A stretch of 11,616 nucleotides of DNA from Treponema sp. (GTDB lineage: Bacteria; Spirochaetota; Spirochaetia; Treponematales; Breznakiellaceae), in the NCBI GenBank assembly GCA_009786675.1, contig WQRP01000035.1:2225-13840 (forward strand), read 5' to 3'. The notes below the pieces were generated by a model. That model was not told the origin of the DNA and searched no databases. It was given only the letters and a program-made list of their open reading frames with translations. The position numbers and the translations under genes were made by a program. The first letter of the stretch is position 1, and each line of letters starts with the position of its first letter. Positions 6,865-11,616 of the stretch are shown here, one piece after another.

Positions 6865-7170
6865 CTAGTCGTGCGACGGGTTGGCCTTTACCCTGGCGAT
6901 GGCCTGGGCTACCGCCTGCTGGACGCTTTCGGCGTATTCCTGGTCGCTCATCGCCTGGGCGGCGTACAGCGTGCCCAGAAGCGAAAACCTGTATATGGGC
7001 TTTACCGCATTGAACGCCATGGCCGCCATGTCCAGAACGCAGTCGCTGCAGCGACAGAATTCCTCGTCGTCGTCGCCCTGAAGGGCTAGCTGTTTTTCCA
7101 GTTCCTGCAGAACAAGCTGCTCGGCCTCGTTTTTCAGCTGACTAAAATCGTACTTATCCGCAAATGCCAT
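6865..7170 (-). CDS. ComFB-family protein (late competence protein family)
   Basis: This 101-residue protein has the ComFB pattern: an N-terminal amphipathic helix (about 10-30, LKNEAEQLVLQELEKQLALQ), an acidic bend DDDEEF, a Cys cluster CRCSDCVLDMAAMAFN with Cys39, Cys41 and Cys44 (39-54), the conserved KPIYRFS segment (57-63) and a C-terminal helix (about 73-95). The family is named after a gene in the B. subtilis competence operon; more recent work on cyanobacterial and Bacillus members reports binding of cyclic di-nucleotides. Here no competence gene is nearby, so a signalling or regulatory role is as likely as DNA uptake. The ATG follows GGAGGT at ideal distance and the gene has its own strong promoter only about 20 bases upstream. 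The next gene downstream encodes a small zinc-ribbon protein. Family assignment is by motif recall. Confidence 0.8.
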   Translation of the reverse strand: MAFADKYDFSQLKNEAEQLVLQELEKQLALQGDDDEEFCRCSDCVLDMAAMAFNAVKPIYRFSLLGTLYAAQAMSDQEYAESVQQAVAQAIARVKANPSHD

Positions 7171-7190
7171 GTATACCTCCGACTAGTATA

Positions 7191-7219
7191 ATTATATACA
7201 GGACGACGCCTTTTTTCAA
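7191..7219 (-). promoter_or_regulatory. Near-consensus sigma70 promoter for the ComFB-family gene
   Basis: On the minus strand TTGAAA (7219-7214), a spacer of 17 bases and a perfect TATAAT (7196-7191) form one of the best promoters in the window. Transcription would start near 7184, leaving about 14 leader bases, nearly all taken up by the GGAGGT ribosome site. The -35 box lies 28 bases past the dnaB stop, so comFB is uncoupled from dnaB transcription. Confidence 0.85.
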
Positions 7220-7246
7220 TTTGCCGCGGCCGAAAAACCCGCCGGC

Positions 7247-8629
7247 TCAACGCGGCCTTTGGGGCTCCTCCTCGCGGAACTTCGTGTACTTCGACTGCAT
7301 CACGAGGTTTATGTGCCCCACCGGGCCGTTCCTCTGCTTCGCTATGATAAGCTCCACGGGAATGCCCTCCATGGGCTGCGCCTGTTCCTCCTCGCCCTCC
7401 TTTTTCCCCTTGTCCTTTTCGGGCGGCTTTCTATGAAGGAACATGACCAGATCCGCGTCCTGCTCTATGGAACCCGAATCCCTTATGTTCGCAAGGGTGG
7501 GCGGCTGGCTGTGCCCCGAACGCTCCATTTCCCGGTTAAGCTGGCAAAGGACCACAATGGGGATCTTAAGTTCCCGCGCGAGGCTCTTGATGTTGCGGGA
7601 AATCTCCGACATCTGCTCGTGGCGCGGCAGCATGGGGTTCTCGTGGCCTATAAGGCCAAGATAGTCGATGAAGATGATCTCCACCTCTTCCTTGGAGCGC
7701 AATTTTCGCGCCTGGGAACGAAGATCGCGGAGCCTCATGTTCGGCTCGTCGACTATGAAAAGCCTGCTCTCGCTCATCACGCCGACGGATCTAAGGATGT
7801 TCCTGAAGTCCTCCGGCTTGATGAACCCGTTCTGCATCTTCTTGCTTTCGACCATCGCCTCGCTGGAGATAAGGCGCTGGGCAAGGGCGATGTCGGGCAT
7901 CTCGAGCGAGAAAAACCCCACCGAACGCTGTTCCCTGAACGCTATGTGGGAGGCCATGTTGAGGGCAAGCGCGGTTTTCCCCACCGAGGGGCGGGCCCCT
8001 ATGACGATGAAGTCCGACGGCTGGAAACCCGTGGTCATCTCGTTCAGCTTGTCGAAGCCCGTGGAAAGGCCAGTAAGCGGGACCTTGGTCTTGTACACCT
8101 CCTCTATCCGGTCGAACGTCCGCCCCAGGACCTTGCTCAGCGACTCGTACTTGAATGCCTGCCTTTTGTCGCCAAGCTCGAAAAGGATCCTCTGTATCTC
8201 GTCGAGTATCAGAAACGGTTCCTTGGACTCGTTGTAGGCCTCCACCCCTATTTCCGAGGCCACCCTTAAAAGCGAGCGCCTAAGGGAATGATCCAGAACC
8301 GACCGTATATAGTATTCTATGTTCGCGCTGGACGGGATTACCGAGGTAAGGGAGGCGACGTAGGCCGCGCCCCCCGCCTCGTCCAGTTTCCCCTCCTTCC
8401 TTAGCTCCTGCACCACGGTCTGCATGTCCGGGCGGACCCTTTCGGAGGCGGTGTCCAGGCTTAGGATCGCCTCGTAAATCCTCTGGTGCGCCCTCGAGTA
8501 AAAATCCTCCGCCTTCAGGTGGTTCTGGTTCGCCGCCTCCACCGTGTCGGCGTCGAAGAGCATACTGCCCAGCGCGGCGCGTTCCATCTCGTCGTCATGG
8601 GGGGGTGTTTTATCCGGTGTCCTTGCCAT
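7247..8629 (-). CDS. dnaB: Replicative DNA helicase DnaB
   Basis: DnaB is the hexameric ring helicase that unwinds DNA ahead of the fork, moving 5' to 3', and contacts primase through its N-terminal domain. With the chosen start it has 460 residues, a normal length. The N-terminal domain (about 8-110) begins TPPHDDEMERAALGSMLFD and includes DFYSRAHQRIYEAI; the linker helix follows (about 130-180). The RecA-like domain has PLTGLSTGFDKLNEMTTGFQPSD (split around 184-206), Walker A GARPSVGKT (211-219), the catalytic glutamate in FFSLEM (Glu243), Walker B IIFIDYLGLI (318-327), RDSGSIEQDAD (383-393) and the trans-acting AKQRNGPVG (430-438). A Lys/Glu-rich loop (402-418) precedes the last strands. 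The ATG at 8629 has only GGGA before it. A TTG at 8665 would add 12 residues but lies in the U tract of a hairpin, so I prefer the ATG. Confidence 0.96.
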   Translation of the reverse strand: MARTPDKTPPHDDEMERAALGSMLFDADTVEAANQNHLKAEDFYSRAHQRIYEAILSLDTASERVRPDMQTVVQELRKEGKLDEAGGAAYVASLTSVIPSSANIEYYIRSVLDHSLRRSLLRVASEIGVEAYNESKEPFLILDEIQRILFELGDKRQAFKYESLSKVLGRTFDRIEEVYKTKVPLTGLSTGFDKLNEMTTGFQPSDFIVIGARPSVGKTALALNMASHIAFREQRSVGFFSLEMPDIALAQRLISSEAMVESKKMQNGFIKPEDFRNILRSVGVMSESRLFIVDEPNMRLRDLRSQARKLRSKEEVEIIFIDYLGLIGHENPMLPRHEQMSEISRNIKSLARELKIPIVVLCQLNREMERSGHSQPPTLANIRDSGSIEQDADLVMFLHRKPPEKDKGKKEGEEEQAQPMEGIPVELIIAKQRNGPVGHINLVMQSKYTKFREEEPQRPR

Positions 8630-8663
8630 TTTTCCCGAAAAAATTGATCGAAGGGCGTCCCGC

Positions 8664-8680
8664 AAAAACGGGGCGCCCGT
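8664..8680 (-). terminator. Small hairpin plus U5, possible attenuator between rplI and dnaB
   Basis: Seven bases past the rplI stop the minus strand reads ACGGG-CGC-CCCGT, a perfect 5-base stem with a 3-base loop, running straight into five T (8668-8664, the first shared with the stem). The stem is short but all but one pair at each end is G-C. It could cut down read-through from the ribosomal-protein genes into dnaB. No separate dnaB promoter was found, so full termination is unlikely. Confidence 0.45.
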
Positions 8681-8686
8681 CCTTCC

Positions 8687-9361
8687 CTACGCTTCCGCCG
8701 GCCCTTTTTCCGGTTCGTCCCCGGAAGCGGGCTCGGGTTCGGAAACCGCCGGAGCCTCCGCGACCGCCTCGTCAGTTGCGGGCGCCTCTCCGGAAACGGG
8801 AGCCCCGTCGGAAGCCGAGGCATCCCGGGAAACGGATTCGTCCATGGATCCCTCGTCCCTGCGACGGCGCGCCGGCCGAGCCGGGGCGCGGGGGGACTCG
8901 GTCTTTATCTCCTGGCCGATGACGGTAAGCTGGATTTCCGCCCTGGAATTCTCGTAGAGCCTTACGGTGGCCTTGTACTTGCCGACGACCTTGATGCTCG
9001 TCGCCGAAAGATCGATCCTCTTGCGATCGACGTCGAAGCCCTGCTTCCCAAGCTCGTCCGCCACCGTCTGGGGGGTAACCGCGCCGTAAAGTTTCCCGTT
9101 CGCGCCGGCCGGCATCGTCACCGAAATTTCCAGGTTTTCCAGCCGTTCCTTGATCCCCAGGGCGTCCTGCCGCTTGGCTGTCTTCCTTGCCTCTATCTCC
9201 CCCTTCCGCGCCTCGAACAGCTTTATCGTCTGGGGCGTGTACGGAAGCGCGATTCCCCTTGGGAAAAGATAGTTCCGGGCGTAGCCCCTCGCAACGTCCT
9301 TTACGTCCCCCTCCTCGCCCAGGGTCGCAAGATCCTTGTTCAAAATAACCTTCACGCTCAT
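8687..9361 (-). CDS. rplI: 50S ribosomal protein L9 with long acidic C-terminal tail
   Basis: L9 is a two-domain protein joined by a long helix that sits at the base of the L1 stalk and helps keep the reading frame. Residues 1-40 carry the N-terminal signature (MSVKVILNKDLATLGEEGDV, then ARGYARNYLFPRGIA). A connecting helix follows (about 43-78), then the C-terminal domain (about 79-150, with AGANGKLYGAVTPQTVADEL and a late AEIQLTVIGQE). L9 is normally about 148 residues; this one has 224, because residues 153-224 are added. The addition starts with a basic patch (PARPARRRR) and continues as a Glu/Ala/Pro/Ser-rich acidic stretch with no visible fold. The ATG is preceded by AAAGGAG. A longer upstream frame is a shadow. 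It lies between the YybS-like gene and dnaB, the order seen in B. subtilis around rplI-dnaC. Confidence 0.96.
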   Translation of the reverse strand: MSVKVILNKDLATLGEEGDVKDVARGYARNYLFPRGIALPYTPQTIKLFEARKGEIEARKTAKRQDALGIKERLENLEISVTMPAGANGKLYGAVTPQTVADELGKQGFDVDRKRIDLSATSIKVVGKYKATVRLYENSRAEIQLTVIGQEIKTESPRAPARPARRRRDEGSMDESVSRDASASDGAPVSGEAPATDEAVAEAPAVSEPEPASGDEPEKGPAEA

Positions 9362-9386
9362 GCCAAGCTCCTTTGGAAAGCCGCCC

Positions 9387-9497
9387 CTAAAAGCCGCCCC
9401 CACGATTGATTTTCCGGCCGCCGGACGGCGGCCGTTTTTTCGGGCGCCGCGCCAGGCGGCTTCCGTCCCCGGAGTAGGGGCCGTCCCGGTAATCCAT
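9387..9497 (-). CDS. Doubtful 36-residue basic ORF before rplI
   Basis: A 36-codon ORF begins with an ATG 15 bases after the stop of the YybS-like gene, with AAGGGCG as a weak ribosome site 7 bases before it, and ends in TAG 25 bases before the rplI start. The product would be strongly basic and disordered, with the stretches RLARRPKKRPPSGGRKINRGGG inside (shown here as its core, about residues 14-35, where Arg, Lys, Gly and Pro make up most positions). No family is recognised. The ORF contains the large hairpin at 9415-9434, and that hairpin can by itself explain the GGC/CGG codons. It may be a small ribosome-associated protein or just chance. Confidence 0.25.
   Translation of the reverse strand: MDYRDGPYSGDGSRLARRPKKRPPSGGRKINRGGGF
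9415..9440 (+). terminator. Strong stem-loop plus T6 on the plus strand
   Basis: The plus strand reads CGGCCGCC-GGAC-GGCGGCCG followed at once by TTTTTT (9435-9440): an 8-base, all G-C stem with a 4-base loop. This is a classic intrinsic terminator shape, but no plus-strand gene lies upstream of it within several kilobases. On the minus strand, where all the genes are, the same stem is followed by GGAAAATC and not by a U tract. It may stop antisense transcription, or act on the minus strand as an RNA structure or as a 3' end barrier just before rplI. Confidence 0.55.
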
Positions 9498-9512
9498 ACA
9501 ACTACGCCCTTT

Positions 9513-10577
9513 TTAAGTGGGCGAAGAATCCCGTCTCGCCGCCCGCATGGGAAGCCAGTTTTCGGCAATCCCAAGTACGAGCAACGCGCCCAGGGCCACA
9601 AAGTTAAGACCCGGGCTGAACACCACGATGACGAACAGCGCGCCAAGAAGCACGCGCAGCACCCGGGGAACGGGCCTGCGGGCAAGGTTGAACAGCACCA
9701 CACCGCCCCCCTGGGCAAGAAACACCAGGGCGCACATGACCAGCAGGTTCCACGCGGCAATCTCCACGGCCTGCAGGGACAGCACCCTGCCGAGCAAAAT
9801 CGCCGGAAGGCTTAGGGAAAAGAACAGTATCGTCCTTCGCGGGGCGAAAAACCCCGACAAGTCCCCGGCGCCCCCGGCCTTCCTGCGGAACAGCCTTGCC
9901 AGGGCAAAAGCCATCTGCCGGCTGAAAAACAGAAGAAAGACGGCCGAGAACAGCGCGCCCCCCCTTAGCGTTATCGCCACGACCATCCCGATAACCCGTT
10001 CCGCGTCGAGCGCCTGTTCCAGAACCGACTGCCTGACTGCATCCCCGCCGGCCACCGAGGCGATGTACGCCGAAACCAGCGGCTCGATACGCGGGGCAAG
10101 CGCGGAAAACCCGTCCCGCCCGAACCAGAGCGTCGTGCCAAGGAACATAAACGCCACCACGACGGAAACGACGACAAACCGAAAAAGCGTGCGAACCCGG
10201 GGAAAAGCCGGCGCCAGGCTCTCTTCCGGCAACCGCCCGGACACAGCCTGCCCCGCCAAGTCCACCCATGGGGGGTTACCGGCCATTACCCAGGTAAACC
10301 CCTTGGCAAGAACCAAGAAGTACAGCAAATCAAGGCCGACGCCCGTCCCGCCGCCCAGGGAAAGCGCCACCGCCAAAACCCCGTAGCCAAGCGCCGCCAT
10401 GCCAAAGGCGATCCACGCAACGGCGGCGCCGTAGGCCACCGCCGAAAACCCCAACGGAACAAGAAAAAACAGGGAAAAGACCCCAAGTCGCATCATCACG
10501 ACGCAGACGACCGCACAGACAATAGCCGGAACAAGCAGAGTCCTGTTGTCCCTGATCGTCGATACGACCCTGTCCAT
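9513..10577 (-). CDS. YybS/DUF2232-like multi-pass membrane protein
   Basis: A 354-residue integral membrane protein of unknown function. Hydrophobic segments lie at about 13-30, 33-50, 52-74, 82-99, 132-152, 196-218, 249-266, 272-296 and 306-340 (likely two), giving eight to ten membrane spans. Between spans five and six is a soluble loop (about 153-193), and a basic Arg/Lys/Gly loop lies at 227-248. I assign it to the YybS (DUF2232) family mainly from topology, size and position: in B. subtilis yybS lies near rpsR and just before gdpP, rplI and dnaC. Here gdpP, the cyclic-di-AMP phosphodiesterase, is absent from the slot. Cys and catalytic motifs are not evident. The ATG lies 12 bases after the rpsR stop without a good ribosome site, so translation is probably coupled. 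Confidence 0.65.
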   Translation of the reverse strand: MDRVVSTIRDNRTLLVPAIVCAVVCVVMMRLGVFSLFFLVPLGFSAVAYGAAVAWIAFGMAALGYGVLAVALSLGGGTGVGLDLLYFLVLAKGFTWVMAGNPPWVDLAGQAVSGRLPEESLAPAFPRVRTLFRFVVVSVVVAFMFLGTTLWFGRDGFSALAPRIEPLVSAYIASVAGGDAVRQSVLEQALDAERVIGMVVAITLRGGALFSAVFLLFFSRQMAFALARLFRRKAGGAGDLSGFFAPRRTILFFSLSLPAILLGRVLSLQAVEIAAWNLLVMCALVFLAQGGGVVLFNLARRPVPRVLRVLLGALFVIVVFSPGLNFVALGALLVLGIAENWLPMRAARRDSSPT

Positions 10578-10589
10578 CGTAAACGGCGC

Positions 10590-10988
10590 TTAATCCGACA
10601 CGAACGGAAGCAGGGCGATTACCCTGGCCTGCTTAATGGCCATAGCCAAGGCCCGCTGGTGCTTCGCGCAGGTCCCGGTGATTCGCTTGGGAAGTATCTT
10701 TCCGCGCTCGGTTATAAAGCGGCGAAGGGTGTCGGCGTCCTTGTAGTCGGCCTTGAGCTTTTGCACGCAGAACCTGCACACCTTCTTCTTGAAAAAAGGC
10801 TTGCCGCCCCGGCCGCCCCGACCCATTCTGTCGTCGCCGTCGCGGCCCTCGCGGATATCCGTCCCATGGTCGCGGCGATAGGGCCGTTCGCCCTCCGCCC
10901 CATGCTCCCGGCGGAAAGGCCTTTCGCCTTCCGGCGGCTGTTCAGGGGTGAAAGGCTTTTCGCCCTCGGTATTTTTTTCGTCAGACAT
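10590..10988 (-). CDS. rpsR: 30S ribosomal protein S18 with repeated N-terminal extension
   Basis: S18 binds the 30S platform next to S6. The conserved body starts near residue 66: [15 protein letters not shown] (63-77), [20 protein letters not shown] (88-107) and [22 protein letters not shown] (108-129, the family C-terminus). Cys71, Cys74 and Cys107 with His110 could form a zinc site, as in Cys-rich S18 variants. Most S18 proteins have 70-90 residues; this one has 132. The extra N-terminus is disordered, highly charged and repetitive, with [17 protein letters not shown] and [11 protein letters not shown] in a row (8-42), then a Gly/Arg-rich stretch [15 protein letters not shown] (48-62). 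The ATG has a strong AAGGAGAG site, so this start is well supported. It lies 21 bases after ssb in the standard rpsF-ssb-rpsR order. Confidence 0.96.
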   Translation of the reverse strand: MSDEKNTEGEKPFTPEQPPEGERPFRREHGAEGERPYRRDHGTDIREGRDGDDRMGRGGRGGKPFFKKKVCRFCVQKLKADYKDADTLRRFITERGKILPKRITGTCAKHQRALAMAIKQARVIALLPFVSD

Positions 10989-11009
10989 AACTGCTCTCCT
11001 TGCAATAAA

Positions 11010-11459
11010 TTAAAACGGAATGTCGTCGGCGAAGCTGTCCTCCGCCGGCCCCGACCCGCCCTGGGGCTGCCAGGACTGTCCCTGGCTTTGGGGCGCACTG
11101 TAGCCGCCGCCCCCCTGGCCTCCCGAGGCGCCGGGGTTCCCGCCCAGGAACTGGATATTGTTCGCGACAATCTCCACCTTGGAACGGTTCTGCCCATCCT
11201 GCTGCCAGCGATCCTGGCGAAGCTCGCCGTCAACGCCTATCATTTTCCCCTTGGTCATGTACTGGTGCACGGCCTCGCCGCGCCTGCCCCAAAGAACGAC
11301 GTCGAAATAGCTAACCTCTTCCTTCCACTCGTCGCCGCTTTTGACGTTGCGGTTCACCGCGACGGAAAACTTGCATACCGAGGTGCCGCTCGCTATCGAC
11401 TTGAGTTCGGCGTCCCTGGTCAGTCGACCGACCAGCGTCACGCGATTCAGATCGGCCAT
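11010..11459 (-). CDS. ssb: Single-stranded DNA-binding protein
   Basis: SSB coats single-stranded DNA as a tetramer during replication, repair and recombination. The 149-residue protein starts MADLNRVTLVGRLTRDAELK and has an OB-fold (about 1-106) with FSVAVNRNVKSGDEWKEE (31-48), SYFDVVLWGRRGEAVHQYMTKGKMIGVDGEL (50-80, in two strands and a helix) and the last strand VEIVANNIQFLG. A Gly/Gln/Ser-rich flexible linker follows (about 107-138), then the acidic tip DSFADDIPF (141-149), the docking site for partner proteins such as PriA, RecO and exonuclease I. The ATG has GAGGAG seven bases upstream; part of that site lies in the end of rpsF, 4 bases away, so the two are coupled. Size and layout are typical. 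The tip sequence DDIPF is the usual bacterial one. Confidence 0.97.
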   Translation of the reverse strand: MADLNRVTLVGRLTRDAELKSIASGTSVCKFSVAVNRNVKSGDEWKEEVSYFDVVLWGRRGEAVHQYMTKGKMIGVDGELRQDRWQQDGQNRSKVEIVANNIQFLGGNPGASGGQGGGGYSAPQSQGQSWQPQGGSGPAEDSFADDIPF

Positions 11460-11463
11460 GGCC

Positions 11464-11616
11464 CTACTCCTCGATCCTCACGAACAGGTATTTGACAAGG
11501 CCCGGGTTAAGCTTAAACACCTTGTCACAAACGGCTATCTTGGCGGGATCCGCCTTCAGCGTGAACAGGACGTACTTTCCCCGTTTTCTCTTCTTGATTT
11601 CGTAGGCGAGATCGCG
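11464..11616 (-). CDS. rpsF: 30S ribosomal protein S6, C-terminal part
   Basis: The gene enters from the right edge and its 5' end is outside the window. The last 50 codons and the TAG stop are visible. The reading LAYEIKKRKRGKYVLFTLKA (about fragment residues 3-22) matches the S6 core strand and the LAY-x-I-K-K-x-x-x-G-x-YV motif, followed by the segment around VFKLNPGLVKYLFVRIEE, which corresponds to the last helix and the N-x-x-V-x-x-x-L-x-x-R-x strand of the family. S6 binds 16S rRNA on the 30S platform together with S18, whose gene is two genes downstream. Its stop lies 4 bases before the ssb start. A Cys in the visible part (V-C-D-K) is unusual but harmless. The rpsF-ssb-rpsR order confirms the call. 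Confidence 0.93.
   Translation of the reverse strand, partial: RDLAYEIKKRKRGKYVLFTLKADPAKIAVCDKVFKLNPGLVKYLFVRIEE

Noticed and set aside
7259..8269. Plus-strand open frame of 336 codons opposite dnaB
   Set aside because: Antisense shadow of a clear DnaB, with no family features and no ribosome site seen.
8630..8665. TTG start for dnaB, adding 12 residues
   Set aside because: The added residues do not resemble the family N-terminus and the codon lies in the U tract of a hairpin. It stays a minor possibility.
9362..9760. Upstream extension of the rplI frame by 133 codons
   Set aside because: The extension is Cys/Trp-rich, overlaps the YybS-like gene in another frame, and the true L9 start with AAAGGAG is at 9361.

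Overview
This 11.6 kb window looks like chromosomal DNA from a spirochaete, most likely a Treponema-like (Treponematales) bacterium with a fairly GC-rich genome. The case is gene order and gene content as I remember them, not a database search. The run rpsT - HU - lnt ... rho - rpmE resembles the T. pallidum order. The run rpsF - ssb - rpsR - (YybS-like) - rplI - dnaB is a classic bacterial replication/translation cluster. The genes are ordinary housekeeping genes, and I see no phage, transposon, CRISPR array, rRNA or tRNA. Every gene except a C-terminal methyltransferase fragment at the left edge is on the minus strand, so the story reads from right to left.

Right block (11616 to 7247, minus): rpsF (3' end only), ssb, rpsR, a YybS/DUF2232-like membrane protein, a doubtful 36-codon ORF, rplI and dnaB. 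Spacings are tight except for a 151-base gap before rplI and a 57-base gap before dnaB. Each of these gaps holds a stem-loop. The one before rplI is a textbook terminator shape, but only when read on the plus strand.

Middle block (7219 to 2553, minus): a ComFB-family protein with its own near-consensus sigma70 promoter, then a 56-residue zinc-ribbon protein, then a compact operon of rpsT (TTG start), HU, lnt, a response regulator without a DNA-binding domain, a bactofilin and a PncC/CinA-type amidohydrolase. From HU to pncC the genes overlap by 4 bases or are 2 to 5 bases apart. This ties lipoprotein acylation, a cell-shape scaffold and a phospho-switch into one transcript.

Left block (2513 to 381, minus): rho has its own promoter (TTGACA-N17-TACGAT) and a leader of about 143 bases. 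The leader holds a possible long-range stem and a 16-codon leader ORF. rpmE follows and converges with the plus-strand RlmK-type rRNA methyltransferase fragment, overlapping it by 11 bases.

A shared feature is that several nucleic-acid-binding proteins carry long, low-complexity charged tails beyond the conserved fold: Rho (about 145 residues at the N-terminus), S18 (about 65 residues at the N-terminus, with an internal repeat) and L9 (about 72 residues at the C-terminus). I found no convincing new multi-gene system. The best leads are the disordered tails, the rho leader, the small zinc-ribbon gene, and the ComFB and response-regulator contexts.
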